A stretch of DNA of 64,000 nt, taken from positions 2,611,501 to 2,675,500 of the forward strand of contig OY783199.1 in the NCBI GenBank assembly GCA_963678675.1. The letters run 5' to 3'. The translations under genes and the position numbers were made by a program. Below are positions 13,731 to 26,173 of the stretch, piece after piece; position 1 is the stretch's first letter; the number at the start of each line of letters is the position of its first letter. The notes under the pieces are model-generated. The model was not told the origin of the DNA and ran no database searches. It worked only from the letters and a program-made list of their open reading frames with translations. The DNA comes from Xiphydria camelus (Eukaryota; Arthropoda; Insecta; Hymenoptera; Xiphydriidae).

Positions 13731-16700
13731 AAATTTGATCTCATACACTGAGAAATTGCATAGAGGTTGCACGGCAATGCTAGCAGTTTGTTAAAATAGA
13801 AACAAGTTACCTCAGTAATACGTATTTTTATCAGCCGCGCGTGCGTTCAGCTGTACGTATAGTTATTTCAGCAATACAATAGGTATTGCTCTCGTCGCTA
13901 TTTTGTATTACCATATTACCCATACCACATCTAGTTAACCTCATTTAGCCTCAAAGCATAGCTGTCACAGCTATGCTTATTGCCCCCTGCGGCCTATAAA
14001 TCTCGCCCAGTGTATGATACGTGTCCCGGTATGTACCGCGACAGAAGATCGCGTCCCGAACGAGCGGATCACGCCAAGGAGGTATATCCCTCTCCCGCTC
14101 TCCCCGTCCTCACGAAAACGATCTCTAATCGGGACAAATTAGTGGGGTCTACCAGTGTCTCGCCCGTCGAAGCGTGGGTGTAGGTACCGGCGCACCGCGT
14201 GCCGAGCCGACCAATAACTAACTCGACGCATACGAAAACGCGCGCGCCCCCCTCCCACCCTCGCGCGACGTCGTCGCGGCGTATACGCGCTACACGTACA
14301 CGCGGGGCGCGCGAGGTTCGACGGCGCGGTGTGGGTGTCGTGGGGTGGCCACCTGTCTAGCGAGGTATGCGCCGATAGCATCACGAACCAAACGGAACGA
14401 ACGCCCAGCGCTAAGCAAAGACAAGGGCGGTAACTCACCCCGACAAATTATAGAGTGGCCAGACAGCGCGACTCTCTCGCTCGTCCTCCTTCTCGCTCCC
14501 TTCGTGGAGGGCTCCCACACGCGCGCGTGGGGGTCCCCGCATCTCCTCTCTCCGTTCCTCTCTCTCGCGCGCGCGCGCGCGCTCTCTGCTGATCGCGCGG
14601 GACATATCAAGCGCGCGCCGTATAATGTAGCGCGTTGCGCGCGCATACGCGACGCGGTTGGTATTATATCGACACGACGAGAGGAAAGATCCGACGGCGC
14701 GCGCGAAAATCGGGTGCCGTGTGTACACATGCGCGCCGCGCCGTACGTACGCGTACCCCGCTGCGAGTCGAGCGCTCTAACGTCGGTTGGCATGATCGGG
14801 CGTAGTTAGCTCTCGAGTCCGCGTGGCAGCACGCATCCTAAACTTTGATTAAACGAGTCGCAGGGACCGCGGGCCGACTCATTTGTCTGCCGCCGCCGCG
14901 GCCGCTTCCCCTGCCGCACGAACCCGCAGCACCTTTGCCGAGTTCTCCCCCCTCCTCTTTCACCTCCGTGCCTCGCGTATAGAGCGCGCCGTAGCTTCTG
15001 CTCGCTACCGAGAATTTCACTCCTTCTACGAACTCGCTGTAAGTATATGGCATACGTACGCGCGGCGGTCGATCCTCCCTCCCTCCCTCTCTCGCGCTAC
15101 AGTACCTACCCTCTCCTTCCCTCCCGGTCCCCTTCGCCCCTTTCCCATATCGTCGCCCGAATCGATTGCGACTCTTCGGCCGGAGAGGAGGCGCGCCGTG
15201 TTGATATATACGCGCGCGGTGTTACGCGCGTATCCACCCCTCACTCCCCCGCGCAATAGAGGGGAAAAGAGAGAACCAACGCGCGCGTCTCTCAAACGTG
15301 GTGGTTTACAACCAGAGAAACGGCCCGTGTGTGGTCCCGGTTGTCTCTATCCCCGCGCGGCTATCCCGTTGGCCGCGCGATGGCCCCGCGCGCACCCCCC
15401 ACCCGCCCTCGCCTGTATCCCGCGGTCCTGGATGATGTTAGTAACCCGATATCGCCAGCATCCATGCCCTTCCAGACGGCTTCCATATAGACGTTCCAAA
15501 GGGAATAGGACCGTGCGATACGTGCACGTGTACACACGCGAGGTGTTTAGTTTTCTCCGATTATGGGCGCTCGTCTCTATCGGCTCCGATAAGCGGAAGG
15601 ACCATGACGCGTAGAGCTGTACAATTGCGAATATTCGACTGCGCGGCGAAAATTAAATAGTAACGATATTGTCAACCAGAATAATATATAGGTTAACGGA
15701 ATAATCTGCAGCATAGCGACGATTACCACTGGAACAGTGATATGATTGCTATTCTGCAGATTATTCAACACGGTATTGTCGAAGCTGTCACCCATTTACC
15801 ATTCTGGCTGGTAATCGTTGCTATTGAATTTTTTGCGTGTGCGATTAAAAATTGTACGGCATCGAGACGCACGGAGAAAAAGAATTAAATCGATCCATTT
15901 CTAGTAGATCCATCTAATTCTGTTTCTCTGTGTCACAGCTCGCCGTTTCGCTTCGTATTTGCCTCTCGAGAGAACTTTTACCCCGTCGAATTTTGAACGA
16001 AATGTCGATACGGTGATATAAAATCGTCCCTCGCGCGAATATAGCACATATGGGAACAGAACTATCGAAGCGGAGATTATACTCGGTGCTGCTCGCGCGA
16101 GAGCGAGTCCTCGTTTTGCGTTGCACACACGCACGCATGGGAGATACGTATGCCTAGGTGAGGCGCGAGGCGCCTACGCGCGTATACAGAGACGGCAGAT
16201 ATAGAGCAAAGGGGTAGGGGCGTATATATCGCGAGTGTGCAACGGAGAACAAACATATCGCGTTACTATAAAGCAACGCCCATTGCGGTTTCGGTTAACG
16301 GCGCGAGGATCGACGCGCTTCGACGTTGCATTCTCCCTTTTCGCTTTTGGAGTTCGATCTTTTTCTCTATCGTCCATCTTCGGATTCTGAGATCCTGAGG
16401 AGAATTACATATACGATATTTTTCAAGATCTTCCTCGTCCAAGTCACGTATATCCACTCTTCATTCGCTCTTCGATCGTCTTTTTTCCTCCGGGCGAAAT
16501 CTACGCGACTTCGAATTCGACTTTCAATCTACTCTTCTCGAAATTCCTCGGCCCTTCATCTTTCCCACGCGTTTCTATATTTTCGCCCGCTCCTCTTTCC
16601 GTAAGGAGGGAGACCCGTCGCGGAGAACTCATCGCCTTCCACTTTGAAAGTCCAAATATAGCGAAGACACGCGAGAAGCCGAAGCGCCGATCCTGGGAGA

Positions 16701-16996
16701 AATTGATTTATATCGAGAATCCCTCCGTCCCCGGTTTTTCTTCTTCCGCGATGCCGGTGCACGGTCGATCGTAGATTACGCGCTTTTTGCATCGTAAAGC
16801 CCCGCCTCAACGCTTCCCGTCCGGGGATTTATGTGTTATATAAACAATAAGGAAGTGGCGAGACGCGCGCGAGGGTTCCGGTGGCGCGTCGCGTACCATT
16901 TTTTCACCCTCCCACGGGTCCCTCCGCCGGAGTCGTTTCGTGCCTCTGTTTTGTCTCGGTTAATTTGTGGGGACGGTATCTAGCGAGAAGGTGATG

Positions 16997-17262
16997 TCTT
17001 CTTCTTCTTCTTCTTCTTCTTCTTCTTTTCATCATCATCTTCTTCATGTTCTTCTTCATCTTCTTTTTCATCTTCTTCTCCATATTCTTGTTCTTTTTCT
17101 TTATTATCGGCATTTTCTTCTTCTTCATCATCGTTTTTTTCTTCTGCTTCTTTCTTCTTCTTCTTCATCAACTTCTTCATGTTTTTCTTCATTTTCTTTT
17201 TCATCTTCTTCTTCATATTCTTCTTCGCCGTCTTCTTCTTCTTCTTCTTCTGCTTCTTATTC
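16997..17262 (+). repeat. Long CTT-type microsatellite
   Basis: About 265 bp of TTC/TTCTTCAT triplets. Its poly-Ser, poly-Phe and Lys/Met/Glu frames are artefacts. Confidence 0.9.
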
Positions 17263-17825
17263 GTCCATTTCCCTCGATTGCTTTAGGTATAATATACCGA
17301 AACATATTAAATGAGCAAGCCTCGCAACGGACGTCCCTCCGATCCGGCAATTCATATTTCTTCCACGTATGCATAAATTCCCATTTGTCGCAATTAAGCG
17401 CCCCGATAATCCTCCTCCTCCTCCGCGCGCGTAAGCTCCAGCGCAGTCGTCTTCACGGCATTTCGCAGAACGGGAGGTGCGCGCGAGTGCAGCGGGAGAG
17501 GATATTCTCTTTTTGTTTTCCAACGCCGGAGGGTCGCTCTGAATTCATGAATACGAGTGCGCGCTCCACTCTCTCCTCTCCCGTTTCTCCCGCGAACGCC
17601 TTACTTTATTTCGAGCTTAGATCGGCCGCTGCTCCAGGTAGTCCGACACCGGATTACGTTACAGGCGTACGAACGCGCGTCGGCGGGTGCGCATCGCCTA
17701 ACTTTAACTTTGTTTAAAATTAATTAAGTTTCGCCGCTACTGACGCTCGGAGCGGGCGGCGTGCAGGCAGGGTAATGGATTGGAGCGACGGAGGTGCCGA
17801 GCTACGCTATATGGGGAAGAGAGCA

Positions 17826-17828
<3 letters not shown>

Positions 17829-17856
<28 letters not shown>
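17829..17856 (+). repeat. GA microsatellite
   Basis: About fourteen GA units. Confidence 0.9.
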
Positions 17857-18897
17857 CGTCGAGGTCTCCGCGCGCACCCGCACAGTTCGCGTTAGAGAGT
17901 TTGCCTAGATCGATCTTATCTGGTGTACCCCATCGTTACGCTCACCTAGGAAATCATCAATTTCGACCGGCGTTAATTAATAAGTTACGAGAGCGACCGC
18001 GTTGGCTAAGTGAAATACCGGTGTAACGCTCGGACGTGACTTGGTAGGCTTAGTTCTTTTGTCTTTTTTTATCCAGAGATTACCGTTATCGGGTAGGTTC
18101 TGAATAAATGAATAAGTGAGCGAAGGAGCCGATAGATGCGTCCGAGGGGTATTTTGATGCGAGATCGGTTCTGGGAGAAACCGATCAAAAATGAAAATCT
18201 TCGGAATCGGAGTCTCGACCACCCTGACGGATGTATTTTTTGACGCTGATTCCGAAAATCGCTATTATACTGTTGAAATCTCAATGGAAGGCCGAGATAT
18301 CGATGAGATTTTTCGTGAAAAATTATTATAATTTTCCCTGAAATCTTGCATTCCCTTCCAGCTATCAATCCGATGCCACGATTTTCGTTTGCAGCTTGAA
18401 GAAATACATGAAATACGGCGATCGAGCATCGATTCCAGAGATTTCGATTATCAGCAAAATCGTAAGGTTAAAATTTCGAAAAAATAGAAATTTTTAGAGT
18501 CGATCTCCCGATCCTGGTACGTCAATTTTTCTATATACACGGGGTAGATATATTTATTAAGTACTCGCACGTCCTCTTCTCAAAGGTAGTCCGCCCGCGC
18601 GCGGTCTCCATGGAGGCCAGTCATCGATCCGACGAGAGTCGCTCCGCGGCGTAGAGAGGCGGTTGCAGTGAATATAGCCTTCCCATGGTGCGCAACTACG
18701 CGAACTCGAGTGAAATTTTCCGCATGTTCGCTAACCACACGATACGCTGAATTTTACGCCGGTAGCAGCGAGATACGAAAATTAATATAAGTATTAATTT
18801 CCACGCAGTGGCAAATTTTGTGTTGAATTTATCCGGCTATTTTTTTTGCGTTGAAATCAACCGATTCTTCGTAATAATTCAACGTTTTTTTTGTGTG

Positions 18898-19110
18898 CTA
18901 AAATTAACACAAAGAATGCTGAAATTAAAACAGAGAATCCGTCGATTCCAACATACAAAAACGGGTGGACGAATCAAGGAAAGAATTTTACTGTAAAATT
19001 TAACACAAAGAATGTGTTGAAATTAAAACAGAGAATAAGTCGATTCCAACATACAAAAATGGGTGGACGAATCAAAGGAAAAATTTTGCTGTAAAATTTA
19101 ACACGGAGAA
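18898..19110 (+). repeat. Tandem repeat, about 100-bp unit, just over two copies
   Basis: The unit holds AAAATTAACACAAAGAATG, then GAGAATCCGTCGATTCCAAC and GGGTGGACGAATCAAGGAAA. It recurs at about 18990 and begins a third time near 19094. Confidence 0.75.
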
Positions 19111-19490
19111 CGTTGAAATGAGGACAAAAAATCAATTGATTTTAATATATCGGCCAATCATCGATCGTAATTCGCGCTTATCGAAAGATTCGCAACTGTT
19201 TCCGTATCCGGGGAACCAGAATCCGCGATTCGAAGTCTGATCCACGAGTATACCGCGACTCTCGAAAAAGATGACACGCCGCCGTCAAAACCAACCCCCG
19301 GAAATGATCCGGTGAAGGCGAAAACATGACCGGCGAACCTTCAAAATTGTAGTACCCGCGTCGCACTTCCGCGCCCCGAACACCCGAAATCACCGCGAGA
19401 AAAAAAAACAACCGGAAAAATGAATGGATGCGGAAAGCTCGAGAATCGACTGCTGCGTGGGCTTTTGCGTCTGCTGACGGGCGGATCTAA

Positions 19491-21590
19491 AGGTGCCGGT
19501 AAACACGCGGGGTTCGGCGAGTCCCGAGCAATGCTCGCCGATGTCAACGAGGCTTTAAGGTCGAGCCCGAACATTCGGATTTTGGCGAATACCGAGCAAC
19601 CGCTCGGTGACCACCGAGGGACAGCTCTACCCGGCGAAGACCGAGTAGTCTGAACTCGGAAGGTCGGTTCTTACCTGAGGCTTATAAATAAATGCAAACT
19701 TCTTCAATGTTCTTAAAATGCATGTGAGTTTGGGAGTTATTTGCAAAAGTCGAGAGAGCATCCTGAACGAATACTTCGGATGCAGCGTTTACACAGTGCT
19801 TCTTTAGTTATAACTGAACGTTATTCCCATACGCATCGATGTAATATTACAAGTACATTTTTTCAACTTTTATAATAGCAGTGTTCCATCGCACCTTAAG
19901 CGGACGTCTATATCGGTTCTTACCGTTCATTATTATCGCGATAATTAAATTTAGAGTTAATCCCGCCATCCGTCGCAATGGCGAGACGAGTGGTATGTTT
20001 CGATGAATCTAGGCTGTTATTGAGCTTGCAGCCCCGTCAATCTTTCCTTGAAGAGGATTATAATTATCAAACCGGTTGTCGGCTGAGAATAATCTTCTGG
20101 ATACTAAAAGTGAAAGAGTTGAAAAATCAGAGAAAAATTGCATCGATCAAAAAAAAACTTTTTTAAATAATTTTATTTGCAATTGATTTAAACAAATGAC
20201 GTATTTTCATAGCTGGCCACTTTTTAAAAATCTGAAAAAAAGCAAGCATATACTTTGATATCCTCTCTTTAACGACAAATAAACAAAAATAACGACACTT
20301 TAAAATTGACGACACAAAAATTAATTGAAGTTGACGCCGCGTCGGCCTCGCCGCGTCGGCCCCACCGCTAGCGTGTCGCCAAGCCAGTCGAACCCACCGA
20401 CCGTTGGCTGGTGGCGGGGCCGACGTGCCAATTCCGACGCGGCGTCAACTTCAATTAATTTTTGTGTCGTCAATTTTAAAGTGTCGTTATTTTTGTTTGT
20501 TTGTCGTTAAGGAGAGGATATCAAAGTATATGCTTGCTTTTTTTCAGATTTTTAAAAAGTGGCCAGCTATGAAAATACGTCATTTGTTTAAATCAAGTGC
20601 AAATAAAATTATTAAAAAATTTTTCTTTTGGTCGATGCAATTTTTCTCTGGTTTTTCAACTCTTTCACTTTTAGTACCCAAAAGATTATTCTCAGCCGAC
20701 AACCGGTTTGATAATTATAATTTAATGAAAAAAAAGCAGCGTTATTTTTCAAGTGGCTGTAAAACCAACAATTTTCAAAATTTTGAAAAATTCTTCGAGA
20801 TACGGTTAAACATCGACAAAGACTACAATATATCCAAATTTGAGCAAAATCCGAAATGTTACTCCAAAAAGTGTCCGATTTGGTATGGAATGACCCGCAC
20901 TGCATATGATCGAAAGGAACGAAACTGAAGAAAATTGTTATATCAAGTCCTTCAACCAAAATCCCGGCCGACTGCAAAGATTTTTTTTCTTCTCAAAACA
21001 AACTGCAACCTGTTCAATTTCTCTGCACGTATGCTCCAACTTTTTAAAAAATCAATGCTGTATCATCAATAGCAGTATCTATTTGAATGGGTATTGCGAG
21101 AAACGGTTCATTACCATTCGTCCGACTCGGGAAAGGTGGGGGACTGCGAACTCATTAGTAGTCTAGATTCGCGGATACAGACCGCCTGCCTTGTTATTGT
21201 GACCGACGGTGGGATTAACTCTAGATTGGCGATTATAATGAAGTGGGGTGTGTTTACGACTGCTCGTCTCCTTTGATGTGCCACGAAAGACCGACAAACT
21301 ACGGGAACGGCGAATACTTGGACGAGCACGACATTCGGCCATCGGCGAGTAGCGAGCAACCCGTGTACACACTCGGGATTCGCCGAGCAGTCGCTCGGTG
21401 TTCGCCGAGTACCGAGTGTCTACCCACCCTGTTTGATAACGGGAACCAAGCGAACAATACATTTGGCCATCGGCAAACAGCGAGCAACCCGTGTACACAC
21501 GCGGCATTCGCCGAGCTTTCGCTTAAAGCCTCGTTGACATCGGCGAGCATTGCTCGGGACTCGCCGAACCCCGCGTGTTTACCGGCACCT
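19491..21590. mobile_element. 2.1-kb non-autonomous TIR transposon (PIF/Harbinger-like) inside the Cys/Lys-rich gene
   Basis: The ends are perfect inverted repeats of 69 bp beginning AGGTGCCGGTAAACACGCGG (19491-19559 against 21522-21590). It is flanked by TAA at 19488-19490 and 21591-21593, a 3-bp duplication of the TWA type typical of PIF/Harbinger. A subterminal unit is repeated at about 21339-21389 and 21463-21514. No transposase is recognised, so it is probably moved in trans. Confidence 0.85.
20057..20721. mobile_element. 665-bp fold-back element nested in the 2.1-kb transposon
   Basis: The two arms, each about 300 bp, are near-perfect reverse complements: they begin ATTATAATTATCAAACCGG and meet at a spacer around 20340-20440 rich in CGGC words. 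The short frames in the arms are mirror translations of each other and are not genes. Confidence 0.75.
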
Positions 21591-22895
21591 TAACGAGGTA
21601 TCCAAGATCGAGAGACGCGCGCGCGCCTTTCGAGGCCTCGAGACCCTCGAAGCGAGGAGGAATCGCCTCCCGAAGCCTGAAACCCGCGAAAATGCGACCG
21701 CGCTTCGCGGAAACGTCATTCCCCGATCGCATCTCGACTCGTCGTCCTCTCCTCGCGTTTTCGAATCCTTCAAAAAATACGCCCACTCGCAGCTCGTCGC
21801 GAACAAATTCACGGACGCTCCGGAGATCACGGAAAGGCCGCGGATCCGGTCGCGATCGACGAAGAGCTTCGACGACTCGTTCCCTCGTCGAAGGCCTGCC
21901 GTTTTCCGAGCCGCCGGCGAGACGTCGTCGTTGCGGACGCGCGAAAATCGCGCCGGTTGTCCCTGCGGCTTCGTCTGCCGACGGTACTGCGGGAAAAGTA
22001 GCGGGGGCGACGAGAAAAGCGGCAGATTTCTCGCGAAAGTTCCGAAACCCGGCCCCAAGTGCAACGACGACGCGGGAGGAACTTCCGGGCGGAAAGGAAG
22101 GGCGAGCGCGTCGTCCTGCCGCGATCGGAAGGCGGAGAAGCGAGACGGCGGGGCCGGATCGGCCGGCGAGCGGCCGGAGAGCAAGCAGGACAGGTTGTCC
22201 AGGGAGGAGAGGGAAATTGAGGAGTGCAAGGGTGCCGCGAGGAAGAAGGAGAGCGTGAGCAGCGCGTGCAAGAGCCGAGAGAAGCGGGAGAGAGGGGAGG
22301 TGGACTCTTCGTGCGAGAAGAAGGCGAGGAGGGGGGGGGAAACGCAAGAACGAGCCGAAGGGGAAAGAGAAGAAGGAGAGTCCTTGCAGGAGGGAGTCCG
22401 CTTGCGGGAAGAGGAAGGAGGAGAAGGAGAGTCCTTGCAGGAGGGAGTCCGCTTGCGGGAAGAGGAAGGAGAAGAAGGAGAATCCTTGCAGGAGGGACTC
22501 CGCTTGCGGGAAGGGGAAAGAGAAGAAGGAGAGTCCTTGCAAGAGGGAAAGCAGGAAGGAAGTGGGATGCGAGGGAGGATCGGGGAGTCGAGATAGCAAG
22601 GCGTGCTCCTGTCTGCGAAATCGGGGTAAGAAGAAGGAGGATGGTTGCGCGAGGAGCGCGAAGAAGAGGGAGGCGAATAAATGCGCGGGAAGTGCGGAGG
22701 AACGCCGTGGCGAGGACGAGCGCCGAAGAGCCGCTTGCGAGAGGAGGGAGAAGAATATGCGCAGGAGCGACGGGAGGACGAGCGGAGGAAGCGACTGCTC
22801 GTCTAAGAAATCCAGTTGACAGCGACTCTTTAAAGTTGACTTGTGATTTTTGGGCGTAGTGGAAGAACACGGTATTTGACTGAAAACAATATTCA

Positions 22896-23056
22896 CACTC
22901 AAAAAAATTTGGCCACAACTAGAAAAAATTATAGTAATTGCAGTGATAATTTTCTTCGGAATAGCAAGAATTCTTGCTACGCTAGCAATATTTTTCTAGT
23001 TGTGTCTGAGGCAGCCAGAAATATAGCTGTGGATTAGCTAAATACTTTTTTCAGTG
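22896..23056 (-). mobile_element. MITE-B copy
   Basis: Contains AGCAAGAATTCTTGCT as its central palindrome and GAGGCAGCCAGAAATATAGC. Ends are CACTC and CAGTG, with CA on both sides. It begins 77 bp after the stop of the broken Cys/Lys-rich gene. Confidence 0.85.
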
Positions 23057-24227
23057 CATGTTTTCAAATTCGATTTGTAACCTGTGTGTACATATTTAAT
23101 ATGATGCGAAGAAGAAAATGTTCGAAAAAAATGATTAAATGCGTTTCTCTCTACTGAGTTGTGACGTTATCGCAGAGCCGTAAGAGATGCATTTATGCGT
23201 CAAGCAACGTATGCTGCATTTTTTAATATCGATTTTCGGCTTAAACGAGGCCGAAAATGAAAAATGAAGAAATACGGGGTTGATAATTTTGTCAAGATTT
23301 TTCGAATTATTAATAAAAAAAGAATCAGTCGACTACCCTATTTGCGACGTTACGATTTCTCCGATCTACTGAAAATTAATTGTGGGTGCGTAAGTTATTA
23401 TTTATTTATATAAACGAAACCTTTTAATACGTCAATTAAATATCTCTTCCTTACAATGATACGGAATAGAGTATACCTACCTATATATAATTGCGAGAAA
23501 GAAATATCGGATTAATATATGAAAACAAGATCTAATTGGCATAAATGAATAATTACTTGCGACACCGCAAGCATCTAATTATTAGTATATCCAACCAATT
23601 CTTTTCCTCTGAGCGCATATCGATGGCTTAGGCGTAATAGGTCGTATCCCCGAAACAGTAAATTTTACAGGAGGCACAAAAAACTTCACAGTGACAATAT
23701 TCGCTGGGCACATACGACCTTTTGAAATAATAAAATAGAGAGCATTTTAAATGGAGATAAGGCTTACGATTTATCGTAGGGACATACTTTTGAGGGTTAC
23801 AATCAAATGGCGTTAAAAACGCTTTGCGGGTTACGACCTAAGTCATCGATATAATAGTCCAGGCGAAAAAAATATTCCCCAAAATCATCACAAAAATGTG
23901 CGACAAACGCGACAATCGCGTTCGAGTTGGAATAATGTAAGCAAGTCGCCGCGATAACGTTGCCCATTATTATCGAAGCCGCGCACACGCGCGCGCGTCC
24001 CACGTATCCCCGCGCAGGTATCCTCGGTTCCCATAAACCATCGCGCGATTGGACGATCGTAAATTGCTTTCCCTCGAATCCCAATGCCGAGTGCACACGC
24101 GAGTATATGTGTCGCGCACACAAAGGTCGCGGGTTCGGCTCCCGTTACGATCTCGTTTTCGTGAATGGACCGTCGTGGTGCAATTACCGGGCATTCAGAG
24201 GCCCGCCCCGGTAGGGTCCCGTGCCAG

Positions 24228-24344
24228 GACGAATTCTACCTGGCGCCTCTCTCGCCCGAGCAGTTTTACCTGTGGCGAGAGAACAAGGAGACGACGTGGC
24301 TGTCGTACACGCGGAGCCCCATGCTGCCTGCCACTTATGGGAAC
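24228..24344 (+). CDS. Possible single exon of an unidentified gene
   Basis: After GTGCCAG, the frame reads DEFYLAPLSPEQFYLW, then KETTWLSYTRSPM and LPATYGN. Almost every third position is G or C, as expected of a real exon and unlike the flanks. A possible donor is GGGAAC|GTGATA. No family is recognised and no partner exon was found within the window, so this could be an orphan exon of a neighbouring gene or chance. Confidence 0.3.
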
Positions 24345-24621
24345 GTGATACCGTGCTTTTCGCTGCCCGTCATCTCTGTCCCCCCTCCTATACTTGCATT
24401 TTCGCATTGTCGTTGCCTATGTACCTCGCGCGTGTGTGTGTGTGTGTGTGCGTGAAGAAAAAGCCGCGCGGCGCGAACGACGCGAGAATGGCTGCCACGC
24501 GGGGATTCGGATTGAAAGGGAACGGTTCTTCCTCGTCGCGGTGGACCTATCGGACCTAATACAACGTATGTGTAAAGCGCGAGGCTCGAGCCGCGAATGG
24601 TGACGCGGCGCGGTAGTTTCA

Positions 24622-24822
24622 GTTTAGCTCCAGTTTCCGTTCAGCTTGAAACGCGGTTATCTCGAAATGCGGTGGAGATGCGTAAAAAATCGACTAAGCT
24701 TTATTGCAGTAAAAATACAGAGGAACATTTTTTATTTCAACGTTTTTTCCGATATCTCCAGTCGTTCTCCGGATAATCGATCTTGAACTCGAACTTCGAA
24801 CCGGAGCGTTTATCCCGCCGGA
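24622..24822. repeat. MITE-E copy, diverged
   Basis: Keeps the GGTTATCTCGAAATGCGGTG and GATAATCGATCTTGAACTCG blocks of family E. Confidence 0.55.
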
Positions 24823-25929
24823 TATCTACTTTTTTTATCCCGGTAGCAGTACTACTTCGACGACCTGCGATCGGTTTCAGTACAACTGAGGAAATTTGCC
24901 ACGATTCTCAAAGATCGAGGAAATCCTTCGGCTATCGCTGCCGCAATTATAACAGTATATCCTCTCCGGCGGTAAATCTCGATAAACTCCGTACGTCTCA
25001 GTCGAGTGCCCGGCTATGTACTCGTAATTACAGTTAAGCTCGCTAAACACTCGGCTCTCGCTGTGCTCGCAAGCTCGCCTGTATACCTATATATCAACCC
25101 GCTGCACAGCGCAATCGACAGGTTCGTCCGTTACAACGACGAAGGACGCCGACTGCCGGCGCCTCGCGATTACGTATGGAAAGCGACTGCGAGTTATCGC
25201 CCCTGTAAAGTAATAGACGTCACGCGCTTAAGCCGCGTAAAATAATTATACGCGCGTCGCCCCCCGCGCGTACCTGCACTTGCAACGATACCCGCGCGTT
25301 ATACGCGACGAGCCGTCCGCAATATTATAATGGGGTGGAAAGCCGTCGATCGAGGCGGCGGAGGGTGGAGGTCCGCGTCGACGAACACACAGGGAGAGAG
25401 AGAGAGAGAGAGAGTACCGCGCGAGGGAGAGGGTCTATTGTGGAAATCAATTCACTCGCTCGTTTACGAAGCGAGTCCTCCTCCGTCATTGTGTAGCTAC
25501 CGTCGGGCAACGTCGACGATGACGACGGCGACGGTAGGTACGCGATTAGGTATCGAAATTGAAAACTGCCTTTATGCGATAACGATCCGATGCCGCTTCG
25601 CATCCAATAAAAATCGACCTGGCGTTATTGGCTGTCGATGACCCAGCAGACTTGCACGCGTCCTTCCTTCCTTCCTTCCGACCAATTTCTCCTCGATTTT
25701 TTATACGGGCATCGACAACAGAGGAGAGTGAAAGATTTCGTCAGAATTGGGTCATTTCCTTCGTGGTTTGGACGGAGGAAAAACATTTCTACGGGGAAAT
25801 GCTGCCCTTTTTTCTCGGAGAATACGTTCATGTCGAATGTGATAAAGACTGCAGACATTTCTTATTTCTTAAATCATTCAATCGAATATATAGAAGCGGA
25901 CGTCAGGGAACGTCGAGTGAAATCTCCTG

Positions 25930-26173
25930 CACTGTAAAACAAATTTGTATTTTTAACATTCTTTTATAATGCATAAGGCTTTTTTTTTCCGATACGTGAT
26001 TATGAAAATGAATATAGGTACCCCACAATTATTATGTTTAGGTAATACATTTCCTCGTGAAATTGCCCTTACAAATTTCATAACCGGACATATTAACCTT
26101 CATAATCGCGTATCGGATAAAAGCTTTATACACGATATTGTGCATTAAATTTGATGCACATTTTTTTAGAGTG
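25930..26173. mobile_element. MITE-D copy
   Basis: Palindromic arms with GATACGTGATTATGAAAATG and complement. Ends are CACTG and GAGTG. Confidence 0.75.

Larger units (their letters stand above)
1..19419. other. Intergenic region, left part
   Basis: No convincing gene on either strand. Besides the repeats listed separately, it alternates AT-rich parts with CpG-rich blocks (about 670-1570, 2500-3050, 8800-9600, 10840-11500, 12700-13250, 14000-15600, 16100-17000). The open frames in these blocks have shadows of equal length in other frames and no recognisable domain. Confidence 0.6.
19420..22819 (+). pseudogene. Cys/Lys/Arg-rich repeat protein gene (Mst101-like?), broken by a transposon and a G-run frameshift
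   Basis: The ATG at 19420 (context aaaaATG) opens MNGCGKLENRLLRGLLRL, a basic start that could be a mitochondrial presequence. At codon 24 the frame enters a 2.1-kb transposon (19491-21590). After it, NEVSKIERRARAF continues in the same frame. The middle holds CPCGFVCRRYC and Cys spaced among Lys, Arg and Ser. At nine G (22331-22339) the Cys/Lys pattern jumps to the next frame, where 17-residue repeats of the type KESPCRRESACGKRKEE run from about 22376 to 22560. The stop is at 22817. Without the element, one TAA copy and one G, the frame would be 431 codons. Composition resembles insect sperm axoneme proteins such as Mst101, but no orthologue is claimed. The element might also be spliced out, or the G run might be an assembly error. 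Confidence 0.6.

Noticed and set aside
17046..17717. A 223-residue Phe/Leu-rich frame resembling a membrane protein
   Set aside because: Its first 70 residues translate the CTT microsatellite. All frames are open there.
20404..20928. A 174-residue frame inside the 2.1-kb transposon, considered as a transposase
   Set aside because: It has no DDE motifs, crosses the fold-back arm and lacks codon bias.
21523..22902. A 459-residue minus-strand open frame across the Cys/Lys-rich gene
   Set aside because: It starts in a MITE-B, ends in the transposon and has a low-complexity Leu/Ser/Phe composition expected from the complement of Lys/Arg/Glu codons. The plus-strand Cys spacing and repeats are better evidence.
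24122..24150. A tRNA-like B box (GGTTCGGCTCC) in GTCGCGGGTTCGGCTCCCGT
   Set aside because: A T-arm-like hairpin can be drawn, but there is no A box, anticodon arm or acceptor stem in place. At most it is a SINE remnant.
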